Below are positions 1 to 11,335 of a stretch of 64,000 nt of DNA, one piece after another. The notes below the pieces were generated by a model. The model did not search any database and had not been told where the DNA came from. It worked only from the letters and a program-made list of their open reading frames with translations. Numbering within the stretch: the first letter of the stretch is position 1; every line of letters starts with the position of its first letter. Source of the stretch: Tolypeutes matacus (lineage: Eukaryota > Chordata > Mammalia > Cingulata > Chlamyphoridae); the NCBI GenBank assembly GCA_026826555.1, contig JAKSZT010054215.1, forward strand, positions 24,715,368-24,779,367, in the 5' to 3' direction. Made by a program: the position numbers and the translations under genes.

Positions 1-165
1 CAAAAAGTATACCAACCCAGCAGGTGTGAAGTGATGTCACATTGTGGTGTTGATTTGCATATTCCTAATGACTAAACATTTTGAGTGTCATTTCATGTGC
101 TTGTTAGCTAATTTCATGTATTCCTTGAAGAAATGTCTATTAAATTACTTTGCCCATTTTTAAAA
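1..165 (-). repeat. L1 ORF2 3' fragment, inverted
   Basis: Read on the minus strand this resembles the end of L1 ORF2 and the start of the 3' UTR, ending in an A-rich run near 160-172. The equivalent L1 stretch also occurs in plus orientation near 1990-2150. The two therefore overlap in L1 coordinates and look like separate insertions rather than one twin-primed copy. Confidence 0.65.
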
Positions 166-189
166 AAAAAGCACAAAATAAATTTCAAA

Positions 190-2404
190 TGCAAAACTGT
201 TATAAGGGATGAAGAAGGTCATTATATATTAAAGGAGCAATTCACCAAGAAGAAATAACTATATTAAATATTTAAGCACCTAATCTGAGTGCCCCAAGAT
301 ACATGAGGCACTCATTGGTAAAAGTGAAGAGAGAAATAGATGTCTTTACAATAATAGTTGGTGACTTCAATACACCACTCTCAGTATTGGCTAGAACATC
401 TGGACAGAGGATAAATAAAGAAACAGAGAACTTGAATAATATGATCAGTGAACTAGACCTAACAGAATCTATAGAGCATTGCACCCCAAAACAGCAAGAT
501 ATTCTTTCTTTTCAAGTGCTCATGGATCCTTCTTCATGTGACCAAATGTTGGGTCACAAGGAAAGTCTCAATAAATTTTAAAAGATTGAAATTATATATA
601 TACACTTTCTCTGATCATAACAAAATGAAGTTGGTAATAAATCATTCCAAAAGATAGGGATGGAAGGAAGCTTTCTCAATAAGGTAAAGTGCATGTATGA
701 AAAACCTACAGCTAACATTGTACTCAATAGGAAGAGTGAAAGCTTTCCCACTGAGATCAAGAAGGATGCCCACTGTCAAAATTGCTATTCAATATTGTGC
801 TAGAGGTTCTAGCTAGAGAATTAGGTTAGATAACGAAATGAAAGGTATCCAATAGGAAAGGAAGAAGTAAAACTTTTATTATCTGCTGATATGATATGAT
901 ATGATCCTATATCTAGAATCTCCTGAAAAATCCACAAGAAAGCTACTGGAACTAATAGATGAGTTCAGCAATGTGGCAGGATACAAGATTAATATGCAAA
1001 AATCAGTAGCATTTCTATATACTACTGATGTGCAATCTGTGGAGGAAATCAGGAAAAAAATCCATTTATAATAGTAACTAAAACAATCATATATTTAAGA
1101 ATAAACTTAACCAAGGACATAAAGGACCTGTATTCAGTGAACTACAAAACATTGCTAAAAGAAACTGAAGAAGATTTAAATAAATGGAAGGACATTCCAT
1201 GTTCATGGATTGGAAGACTGAGTATTGTTAAGATGTCAGTTCTGCCCAAACTGATTTCCCAATTCAATGCAATCCCAATAAAAATCCCAATAGCCTTTTT
1301 TGCAGAAATGGAAAAACTAATGATCAAATTTATTTGGAAGGGTAAGGGGTCTCAAATAGCCAAAAAAGATCTTAAAAAGAACAAAGTTGGAGTATCTCAC
1401 TTCCAGATTTTAAAACATATTACTTAGTTACAGTGGTAAAAACAGCTTTAGACATAAAGACAGACACATTGACCAATGGAACTAAATCGAAAATTCAGAA
1501 ATATACCCTCACATCTAAAGCCAAGTGTTTTGTGATTCAGTGGTCAAACCCTCCAAGCTGGGCCAGGACAGTCTATTCAACAAATGGTGCTGGGAGAACT
1601 GGATATCCATATCCAAAAGAAAGAAAGAAAACCCCTCCCTCACACCTTATACAAAAATTAACTCAAAATGGATCAAAGATCTAAATATATATAAGCAACA
1701 ACCATAAAACTCCTAGAAGAAAATGTAGGAAAACATCTTCAAGATCTTGTGGTAGGCAGTAGTTTCTTAAATCTTATACCCAAAGCACGAGTAACAAAAG
1801 AAAAATAGATAAATGGGACCTCCTCAAAATTAAACACTTTTGCACCTCAAAGGACTTTGTCAAAGGGTGAAAAGGCAGCCAACTCAATGGGAGAAAATAT
1901 TTGGCAATCATATATCCATGATATACATGATATACAATGAGATTCTATAACTCAACAATGAAAAGACAAACTACCTGATTAAAACACGGGCAAAAGACTT
2001 GAAAAGACAATTGTCCAAAGAAGAAATACAAATGGTGAAGAAACACAAGAAAAAATGTTCAACATCACTAGCAATTAGGGAAATGCAAATCAAATTTATA
2101 ATGGGATATCATTTCACACCTTAGACCGGCCGCTATTAAAAAGTCAGAAAACTGTAAATGTTGGAGAGGATGTGGAGAGATTGGAATGCTTATTCACTGT
2201 TGGTGGGAATGTCGAATGGTACAGCCACTGTTTGACAGTTCCTAAAGAAGTTGAATATATACTTGCCATGTGACCCCCAATACCATTACTAAGTATATAC
2301 CCAGAAGAACAGAGAGCAGAGAAAAAAACAGACATCTGCACACTAATGTTCATAGCGGCATTAGTCATGATTGCCAAAAGCTGGAAACAATCCAGGTATC
2401 CATC
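190..2404 (+). mobile_element. L1 retrotransposon remnant (ORF2 and start of 3' end)
   Basis: This is a decayed LINE-1 in sense orientation. The order is endonuclease domain (about 230-640), a jump into the middle of reverse transcriptase (about 770-1130), the ORF2 C-terminal region (1137-1690) and the ORF2 tail (about 1700-2400). The sequence passes from the end of the endonuclease to a late part of RT within about 150 bp, so a large piece of ORF2 has been deleted. ORF1 and the 5' UTR are absent. It ends against an opposite-strand L1 3' end at about 2405. Confidence 0.85.
303..1690 (+). pseudogene. L1 ORF2 pseudogene (endonuclease and RT pieces)
   Basis: The stretch 303-581 keeps 92 open codons of the apurinic endonuclease, including the signature GDFNTPLS. 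The stretch 1137-1427 keeps 96 open codons of the RT C-terminal region ([20 protein letters not shown]). A third piece at 1433-1684 lies in another frame. Intact ORF2 proteins are about 1,275 residues and carry an FADD RT motif, which is not seen here because the central RT is deleted. Stops and frameshifts elsewhere make it non-coding. Confidence 0.85.
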
Positions 2405-2955
2405 TAATGATGAAAAATATTGAAGCATTGCTACTAACCATGGACTATAGTTTACATTATGGTTACCCTTTGCCCTGCACAATTTTATAAGTTTTGACAA
2501 AATGTATAATGGCATGAATCTGTCATTGTAATGTCATGCAGGACAATTCCAATGTCTCCAAAAATGCCCCATATTACACCTATTCTTCCCTTTCCCTTCC
2601 CTCAGAACCTCTGGTAGCCACTGCCTTTAAATTACTGACACAAGTTCTTCCATTGCTAGAATAATAAGTCTACTTTAGTCCAAAGTTGCATTCCCCCCAT
2701 ATGTTTGTTCAGTCCTCCATCTTGAGGATTTGGGGATGGTGATGCCCACTCTGCTTCTGAATGAGAGGGCGCTTAGATCCCATGGGGCAGATGGATGAAA
2801 CTCTCTTGCTTGCAGTTGTAGATACTTCTGTTTTTTGGGATGGGCATTGTCCATCATCATCATTTTGTTAATTGTCCTGGGTGAGTCCAATGAACTGGAG
2901 AGTAGGTGTTGTAAGTCGCCTGAGATTCAGGGCTCAACCAGCATGTGACAATTGT
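2405..2955 (-). repeat. Lineage-type L1 3' end, antisense
   Basis: The reverse complement matches the 3'-end module found in plus orientation at 10613-11335, 31200-31850 and 59740-60380. Shared landmarks are the block about hexanucleotide-rich GATGATGATGG, the phrase ATGGGATCTAAG, and a segment ending near CATGGTTAGTAGCAATG. The terminal G-rich tract and A-tail are missing on the side facing 2405. It abuts the sense L1 to its left. Confidence 0.75.
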
Positions 2956-2964
2956 TGCTATTTT

Positions 2965-3110
2965 TAAATTGGGATAATAATGGAGGCACAGGGAAGTTAA
3001 ATACCTTGCCTAAGGTCATGATTAGTAGAACAGAGATTCAAACCCAGGCTGTCTGGGTCTAGTATCCACAATCTCTGCTTTAGTACCATTATGCTATACT
3101 GCCTCTCACA
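2965..3110 (-). repeat. MIR SINE
   Basis: The order 'gggaagttaaataccttgcc', then 'aaggtcatg', then 'attcaaacccagg' is the antisense MIR core followed by its tRNA-like head. MIR is an ancient tRNA-derived SINE shared by mammals. Confidence 0.7.
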
Positions 3111-4190
3111 TCTATGTAAAATTCTCTAAAATGCAGTAATGCTAATTGTTACATTCTCCTCTGGTCACAGCCTTAAAAGAAGAAATATCACAGGGGACAG
3201 AAGAATATCTTGGTCTTTGACTTGTATAATCTGAATCACATTTAACATAGATTGACAACAATAATATTCTGTAATTGAAGGGAAATTATATCTGTTCTGA
3301 AATTCATTGAAAAATTATAGCATAGTTATAGTAAAATCTCTAGCCTGAAATGCAAAGTCAGAACATTTCCCATTAAGGTTCTTTCTATTGCACTGGAAAG
3401 GATCATAAGCAATTATACTCATACTTTAAACATGATTTACTGGAGAAGCCACAAAAATACTCTATTTAATGCTGGCAAATATCTGTAACTTTAACATCCA
3501 CTGTGTTGGTGTTACCAGTGGGGTGTCAGTCAAGGGTCTTAGCTGCAAGCAAAAGAAACTGAGTCTGATTATCTTAAAAAGAAATGGTAGTTATCGGAAG
3601 CATATTAAAGGCATAATTGATCACATAATTGATGAGACGCTGGAGAACCAGACCTGTAAAATGTAAGAGGGTCAAGAAACAGAAAGCACATGGATTTTTA
3701 GTGGGAACAGCCCGTTCTCTGGCACCATCTCCAGGCACCCCCACCATTGTGGATGATAACCGTGCCCTCTTCCTTCTATCATTTGTCCATGATTCAAAGT
3801 CCCAGGTGGGAGTCTCCTGCTGACTGAGCATTTGTCACTTGCCAGGTTCCATTTGGGTGATAAAGCCTAGAATTACACTACAGGGATCTTTAAGACCAGG
3901 AAAGGAGTTTAACTCCCTGGCAACCCGAATGATGACAATGTCCACTATGCATGTTATATTCAAGTTTTATGCCAATTCTTATTCACAAGGGAATTCTACG
4001 TGGATTTCTTAGAGATTTTAAAAAATGGACAATCATAATATTTCTTTTATTTAATTTGAAAGGATCCTTTCATGGCAACACAGAATTTTAGAATTTCAAG
4101 TGTCTTCAGGGTCTTCTAGTTCAACCACACACACAACACCCCAAACTCATTTATAATTCATGTGGCAATTGTCAATAGAGCAAAATCAGT
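3111..4190. other. Non-coding stretch, mostly unassigned
   Basis: No gene is visible. About 3515-3660 resembles a decayed old transposon end ('agctgcaagcaaaagaaact'). The short opposing ORFs at 3574-3831 have no recognisable domain. Confidence 0.4.
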
Positions 4191-4194
4191 ATGT

Positions 4195-4420
4195 GGGTTC
4201 TGGATGTGGTTTAGACCCGAGTTCGAATCCTCCCGCCACCGCTTTGTAGCTCTGTGACCTCCAGTAGCTTACTTAACCACATTACACCCCTTGTCTTTAT
4301 TCTGTAAAACAGAAAAACTGATACTGCCAATTCACATGTTTGTGATGATGGTTAACATAATTCATGAAAAGCAATGAGAGGAGGTCTGGGTACATAATAA
4401 GCATTCAATGGTAGTTTCCC
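4195..4420 (+). repeat. MIR SINE
   Basis: A B-box-like 'gagttcgaatcc' is followed by 'gtagctctgtgacct' and the downstream MIR core and tail. This is a long sense MIR copy. Confidence 0.75.
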
Positions 4421-5527
4421 TGTGATCTTATATTGCTGCCATCAGCTCTTCAGCTCTTGCTTGAGCACTTCCTGTGAACCAGATATCCATAGCTCATAAG
4501 GCAACCCATTTCAGTGTTGTGTAACTCTCATTAATACCATGCTTTTACCAGTTAAGGAAAAAGAAAGGCTTCAGATTCACCAAATACAAGAACTCTATAG
4601 CTGTCTGAACCCCTCTGTGTTTTCAACTGTGTTTATTCATTGAGGCCCTTGAGAGAAATGCATCTTAACACTCCACAGCACCTACTCTTCAATAAGTGAT
4701 GTTGACCGACATACACGTACACATATATTCTATATGAGCTAGAAAAAATGATCATTTTAAAAGGAATTTCATTCAATAGTGGCAGAAGATAAACTGGTAT
4801 CCTGTTCCTGAAACTGATGAAGGAAAATTTTTTAAAAATTAACATCATGAATATTATGCTAAATTATGCGAGGTTATTTCCCTGAAATATTTATTTGAGG
4901 TAAATTTTGCACTCCCCAAACTAAGTAATTTTGTAAAATATCACATTCATTCTTGTTATTAACACTTGTATACTTAATAGCACTATCAAATCACTTCTTC
5001 TGAACAGCATAATTAAAATTTTTGATTAGTGAGAAATGTGAGTTGTGGAGTTTTAAATTAGGTTTGAGAACTTCAATTTTTTAAAATACAAGGGAATGGT
5101 TGTAAGATATTTGGGCAATCTTAAATGTATTCCTTAGCTAATTTTTTAAAAATCGGTTATTTAATGCAATAGTATAGTAAGCATTTCTAAAACTTGATAG
5201 CTCTGCTACACCTAATTTCTCAAGCCTGAAATTAAAATTATGTATATTCAGTGGCATAAATAATATGCCTTTTTGTTAAGATTGTCAGAGTTTTTGTTTA
5301 CCACAAATTATCCACTAGATGGCACTAAAAACCTGCCAAAACTTTTCTCACAATTACTTTATACCAGGTCAAGAAAAAAAAGTAGGAATCCTAATGATCG
5401 ATGGGGCAGTTGTTCCAGTCAGAGAGGCCTAGTCGCAAAGTCCCTAAATTGTATGTAAGGGTGATATTTAACGTACAATTGGGTAGCTATCTGCTCAAGA
5501 AATGTTATTTATGACAGTTGCTTGATA
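4421..5527. other. AT-rich non-coding stretch
   Basis: No gene or clear repeat is recognised here. It ends at the TA dinucleotide (5528-5529) that forms the left target duplication of the Tigger element. Confidence 0.4.
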
Positions 5528-5883
5528 TACAGGCATACCTTGGAGATATGTAGGTTTGGTTCCAGACCACTGCAGTAAAGTGAATATTGCAATAAAGATT
5601 CGTACATTTTTTTGGTTTCCACTGCATATAAAAGTTATGTTTACCCTATACTGTGGTCTATTAAAATGTCTTTTAAAAACAATGTACATGCCTTAATTTA
5701 AAAATACTTTATTGCCAAAAACTGCTAACCATCATCTTAGCCTTCAGTGAGTCTTAACCTTTTCGCTAGTGGAGGGTCTTGGCTTGGATGTCGATGGCTG
5801 ATGACTAATCAGGATGGTGGCTGCTGAAGTTCGGGGTGGTTGTGACAATTTCTTAAAATAAGACAACAATGAGGTTTGCCACA

Positions 5884-7807
5884 TCAATTGACTTTCCTTT
5901 CCTGAAAGATTTCTCTGTAGCTTGTGATACCATTTGATAGCATTTTACTCATAGTAGAACTTCTTTCAAAATTGGAGTCAGTTCTCTCAAACCCTGCAGT
6001 TGACTTATCAACTAAGTTTATGGAATAGTCTAAATCCTTTATTGATATTTCAACAATGTTCACAGCACCTTCACCAGGAGTAGATTCCATCTCAAGTAAC
6101 CACTCTCTTTGCTTTTCCATAAGAAGAAACTGCTTATCTGTAAAAGTTTTATCATGAGATTGCAGCAATTCAGTCACATCTTCAGGCTCCACTTCTTTTT
6201 TAATTTATTTTTTTAAAAGATACTTAGATTACACAAATCTTACACAAAACATACAGGGATTCCTCACACCTCCCACACCCTCCCACATAAACAACATCCT
6301 TCATTAGCGTGGCACATTCATTGCAACTGATAAACACATCCTGGGGCATTGCCACTGAGCATGAACCATAGTTCATGTTGTAGTTTACCCTCTCTCCCAC
6401 ACAATTCTGTAGGCAATTCCCATAGGGAAGATATATAATGGCATATATCTGTCATTGCAATGCCATTCAGGACCATTCCCAAGTCCCCAAAAAACAGGCT
6501 CCACTTCTAATCCTAGTTCCCTTGCTATTTCCACCACATCTGCAGTTACTTACCCTAATGAAGTCTTGAACCCCTCAAAGTCATCCATGAGAGTTAGAAT
6601 CAACTTCTTCCAAACGCCTTTGAATGTTGATATTTTTTCCTCCTCCTACGAATTATGAATATTCTTAATGGTATATAGAATGGTGAATCGTTTCCAGAAG
6701 GTTTTCAATTTACTTTGCCCGGATCCATCAGAGGTATCACCATCTATGGCAGCTGTAGCCTTATGAAATGTATTTCTTCAATAATAAAACTTGAAAGTGG
6801 AAATTACTCCTTGATCCATGGCTACAGATGGATCAAGATGTTGTGTTAGCAAGCATGAAAACAACATTAATCTCATTGTACATCTCCATCAGAGGTCCAG
6901 GGTGACCAGGTGCATTTTCAATGAGTGGTCATATTTTGAAGAATCTTTTATTCTGAGCGTAGTTCTCAACAGTGGGCTTAAAATATTCAGTAAACTATGT
7001 TATAAACATAGTTTATAACATAGTTTATAACATAGTCATCTAGGTTTTGTTGTTTCATTTATAGGGCAGAGTGGACTTAGCATAACTCTTAAGGGCTCTA
7101 GGATTTTTGGAAGGATAAATAAGCATTGCCTTCAATTTAAAGTCACCAGATGCATTAGCCCCTAAAAGAGAATCAGTCTGGTCCTTTGAACCTTTGAAGC
7201 CAGGCATTGACTTCTCTCTTGCTGTGTAAGTCCTAGATGGCATCTTCTTCCAATAGAAGGCTGTTTTGTTTACATTGAAAATCTGTTGTTTGTTGTTTAG
7301 TGTAGCCCCCTTCATCAATTAGCTTGGCTAATTTTTCTGGATAATTTGCTTCATCTTCTACGTCAGCACTTGCCACTTCACCTTCTACTTTTATGTTACG
7401 TAGATGGCTTCTTTCCTTAAACTTCAAGAACCATCCTCTGCTAGTTTCAAACTTTTTCTTCTGCAGCTTCTTCACCTTTCTCAGCCTACAGACAATTGAA
7501 GAAGGTTGGGGGCTTACTTTGGATTAGGCTTTGGCTTAAGGGAAGGTTGTGGCTGGTTTGATCTTCTCTCCAGATCACTAAAACTTTCTCCATATCAGCA
7601 ATAAGGCTGTTTCACTTTCTTGGCACTCGTTTGTTCATGGAATAGCACTTTAATTTCCTCCAAGAACTTTTCCTTTGCATTCACAACTTAATGTTTGGTA
7701 TAGGAGGCCTAGATTTCGACATGTTTTCTTACTAAGCTTAATCATTTCCAGCTTTTGATTTTGAGAGATGTGTGACTCTTCTTTTCACTTGAACACTTAG
7801 AGGCCAT
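5884..7807 (-). pseudogene. Tigger transposase pseudogene
   Basis: Reading on the minus strand from a likely start at 7807 (MASKCSSEKK), the pieces are: an N-terminal DNA-binding region (7742-7807); a CENP-B-type helix-turn-helix region with [13 protein letters not shown] (7233-7475); the beginning of the DDE catalytic domain (7055-7318); and a C-terminal tail (5884-6192). The order matches a pogo/Tigger transposase. Several frameshifts and stops break it, and an L1 end is inserted near the C-terminal part. In the DDE region the motif reads [10 protein letters not shown], so the expected first catalytic aspartate (about 7268-7270) is asparagine. No activity is expected. Confidence 0.9.
6197..6494 (-). 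mobile_element. 5'-truncated L1 3' end nested in Tigger
   Basis: The insert starts on the plus strand with a T-rich run (the A-tail of an antisense element). It then reads as the reverse complement of the lineage-type L1 3' end. It is bounded by a perfect 14-bp duplication, CAGGCTCCACTTCT, at 6183-6196 and 6495-6508. This is the hallmark of target-primed reverse transcription into an older Tigger copy. Confidence 0.9.
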
Positions 7808-8224
7808 TGTAGGCGTATTAACTGACCCAGTTTCAATATTGTTGTATCTCAGTGAATAGGGAGGCCCAGGAAAACGGAGACATATGGGGGAACGGCTGGT
7901 CTGAGGAGCAGTCAGAACACACACAGCATTTATCAATCATTTGCCATCTTGTATGGGCATGGTCTGTGGCACCCCAAAACATCATAATAAAAAAGATCAC
8001 TAATTACAGATCACTATAACAAATATAATAATAATGAAAAAGTTGCAAATATTGCTGTAATTACCAAAATGTGAAACAAAGACATGAAGTGAGCACATGC
8101 TGTTGGAAAAATCATGCCGATAGACTTCCTAGATGCAGGGTTGCCACAAACCTTCAATTTGTAAAAAATACAGAATCTGTGAAGTACAATAAACCAAAGT
8201 GCAATAAAATGAGGTATGCCTGTA

Positions 8225-9239
8225 CACAGGCCCAGTACCTAGATCTTAACAACTTAGCAGAAATGGTAAATGCAAATGATTCTTATGATTAAAGTGTGCT
8301 AACTTGAATTCCACTAACTAAGATTCCACTAGCTCTCTTACCAAGACCTCAATTTGCTCCGTGTTTGGGAGGAAGTAGCATTATTGAACAACAATAACAA
8401 AAGAATAATGAAAAGAAATTCCAAGAGCAGCAATTTATATATAATTTACATGATAATTAGTGTCACTCTTGACCAGGGGCTGCTGGGCGAAGGTGAATAT
8501 AAAAATATTTGCACTTCTTTATAATATTCTGAAATTCAGACTAATCTTTGTCCAAAGAATTGAGCTTATAACTTTATTTCATAAAATCAGAAGAATTATA
8601 ACATATCTACATAAAGCCAAAACTTCAGATGAACACTCAGAGGTTCAGATCATGGCCAGCACATTTGTAAATGTGCAAATATATGTCCTCCTATAGAAAT
8701 ACTCCACTAGCTCATTCAGGGCTGATATATCTTTGGCCACAGCTTGTACAGTAGACACTGGATGGCATTGAGAAGGTGCATTTTACTGTTTTGCCCCCAA
8801 TTGGTTGTATATAGATGGGGTAACATCAATGGCAATCACCTTGATTCTGCTGCCTCTTGTCCTCACTGGTCCTGCAGGGCTTTAGCTCCCCAAAATGCAC
8901 ACCCTGCCTAAAGGACTTATGAGGATTCTAGGAGGCCTGTCCCTAGCACTATCTGCCCTTTTGTTTCTCTTCTGACTAATGTTCCATCTCTGCTGGGTAC
9001 CCATGGGTGCCACAGGCACTTCTCCTGGGGTCCCAACGGTGAACCACACAAACGTGGCCCTTGCCTCATGGTATTTACTAGTAGAAAAGTTGGGGGAAAT
9101 GAAACAATCAATACAAAGACGAACATAGCAGTCACTTATAATCCCACCTCCCAGTCATAATCACTGCTAATATTTTGGTGACCATCCTTAAATAACTTCT
9201 ATATATACATTTGCATGTATTATTTTATTACTCATAAGT
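8225..9239. other. Non-coding stretch, unassigned
   Basis: No gene was recognised. Short ORFs at 8460-8696 and 8917-9135 show no domain, signal or splice context that would support them. Confidence 0.4.
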
Positions 9240-9420
9240 ATAAATTTCTAGTCCAGATTCTGCCACATCAAGTTATTTGACCTCAGGGAAGTTGAAAACA
9301 TATCTGTGTCTCAGTTATCTTACCTCCCAAATGGTATAGAAATAGTATTTACTTCATGGAGCTGTTATGAATTGAATGAATTAATATGTGACACAATTAG
9401 AATAGCGCCTGCTACAAAAC
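9240..9420 (+). repeat. MIR SINE
   Basis: The pattern 'ttatttgacctcagg...', 'tctcagttatcttacc' and 'gctgttatgaattgaatgaa' follows the MIR core and 3' part in sense orientation. Confidence 0.65.
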
Positions 9421-9869
9421 AAGCAGATATTTTGAGTTTTACTTCCAGTTAAACTCTGATCTCATATTTTCCCTTCTCTCCAGCTCCAACTTGAACCTGG
9501 AGAGGAGGGGTCTATGATTTGTTCTTCCATTCCTCCCCCTTCCTCATCTCTTTCTAGCTTTTCTACTATTGGGACATAAGGAAAGAGAAAATGGTAAGAT
9601 GGGAGTAAGGGCAATTTTTATTTTGTTGTGATTACATTAAATCTATAAATCAATTTGGGGAGAATTCATAAATCAATATTAAGCCTTCTTTTCCATGAAC
9701 ATTGTATATTCTGCCATTTATTTAAGTCCTCCTTAAACGGTATCAATAATGTCATATTTTTAGTGCTGTGATCCTTTCCATAGAATCTCTTTTGTTTTAT
9801 CTATTGTTTTATATGCAAAGTTGTCTATAAATTGATAAGTGTATAAAACATTAGATATTATATAGTCCA

Positions 9870-9950
9870 TCCTTTCATTTACAAATGAGGAAACATACCT
9901 GGAAGAGATGTGATTTGCCCAAGATTGGACATAGAAGGTTGCTAACATAA
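9870..9950 (-). repeat. MIR fragment
   Basis: A short antisense MIR core: 'acaaatgaggaaacatacc' and 'gatttgcccaagattgg'. Confidence 0.5.
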
Positions 9951-10189
9951 TGGAAATGGAAAATAATTTCTGGGGTGACAGAGAGCAAAATAATCAATTG
10001 TTTTATTTAGATAAATCAAAAGTGGTAGAAAAAAGTCCACAAATACATTCAGGCAAAGAAGACAGTTTCTCTTCTTTTAAAAAAAGTCAGAGGTAAAGCA
10101 ATGAGCTTACTTTTAAAATCATATTAGAGAAATTACATAGTTCTAATTTGACCTTTATCTCAGAAGAACCCTGCCCAGCTGCAATCAGT

Positions 10190-10345
10190 CACTAGGTTCA
10201 AAGAAGCACTATGGCCAGTAAAATCACACGTTCATTTCTCAGCTCTGCTACCTACAAGGCTATATAATCTTGGGCAGATTATCAAATCTTTAGTTTCCTT
10301 ATCTCTAAAATGGAAATAGTCATTGTCAGGAATTTTGAGGGTTCT
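10190..10345 (+). repeat. MIR SINE
   Basis: The sense pattern 'cagctctgctacctacaagg', 'cttgggcagattatcaaatc' and 'ttccttatctctaaaatgg' matches MIR layout. Confidence 0.65.
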
Positions 10346-10612
10346 GACCTTTTACCCTACTTGCAAGCTAACTAGTAAGACTGCCACAGTTTCATGAATA
10401 CTGGTAGAAGACATGAGACTTAGAGTCAGAGACAAAGAACAATTTAGTAACAATAGCAGCAGCAACAGCCATAGCCAGAGTATCAGCAATTTTGTATTGC
10501 TTCCTCAAGCCCCAATTCCCATACTGCTATGTGAAGGGAGCCAGGTGGCACCTGTACACACAGTTCATTGCATTAAAGGAGAAAAGCCCCAAGCCAAGGG
10601 AACTCAAACCTC

Positions 10613-11335
10613 TTAAAATTGTCAGTTAAGATCATGCAGAACAATCATAATACCCTGCATCTCAGCAGAGCTGCAACACCTATTCTCCAGCTCATTGGAC
10701 ACCCAGGACGACTAACAAGGAGATGATGATGGACACGATCATCCCAAGGAACAGAGAGTGTGTGCAACTGCAAGAAACATAGTTCCATCATTTGCCCCAT
10801 GGAATCTAAGCCCCCTCTCAATTAGAAAGAGTATGGGCATCACCATCCCCAAATCCTCAAGATTGGGGAATGAACGATGGACTAAAGTAGACTTATTATT
10901 ATTCTATTATAAACTTGTTTTTATTCTGGCAATGGAAGAACTTTTATCATTGATATAAAGGCAGTGGCCACCAGAGGTTCTGAGGTGAGGGAGAAGGAAG
11001 AATAGGTGTACATGGGGGCATTTTGGGGACATTGGAATTGTCCTGCATGACATTGTGATGACAGATACACGCCATTGTGCATTTTGTCATAACCTATAAA
11101 ATTGTGCAGAGCAGAGTGTAAACTATAATGTAAACTATAGTCCATAATTAGTAGCAATGCTTCAGTATGTGTTCGTCAATTGTAGCAAATGTACCACACT
11201 AATGAAAGGTATTGTTAATGTGGGAAAGTGGGGGAGGGGGAGGGAGAGGGCGTATGGGAATCCCCTATATTTTTTATGTAACATTTATGTAATCTAAAGC
11301 TTCTTTAAAAATAAAAAAAATTTTTTTAAAAAGAA
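10613..11335 (+). mobile_element. 5'-truncated lineage-type L1 3' end
   Basis: This sense copy runs from the 'cagagctgcaacacctattc' module through the G-rich polypurine tract at 11218-11250. It then reads 'tatgggaatcccctatat' and ends in A-rich DNA at about 11305-11335. The same module order is seen at 30250-31859 and 58820-60400. There is no coding potential. Confidence 0.85.

Larger units (their letters stand above)
5530..8222 (-). mobile_element. Tigger (pogo-type Tc1/mariner) DNA transposon
   Basis: This is a near full-length cut-and-paste transposon. The left terminal repeat begins CAGGCATACCTTGG at 5530. The right end is its inverted match, ending AGGTATGCCTG at 8222. TA target duplications lie directly outside, at 5528-5529 and 8223-8224. 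Between the ends lies the antisense transposase region, interrupted at 6197-6494 by an L1 end. Without that insertion and its duplication it is about 2.4 kb, the size expected of Tigger1-class elements. Tigger elements are ancient in placental mammals and inactive. Confidence 0.95.

Noticed and set aside
3574..3831. Overlapping ORFs on both strands
   Set aside because: Short, mutually antisense and without domain or start context.
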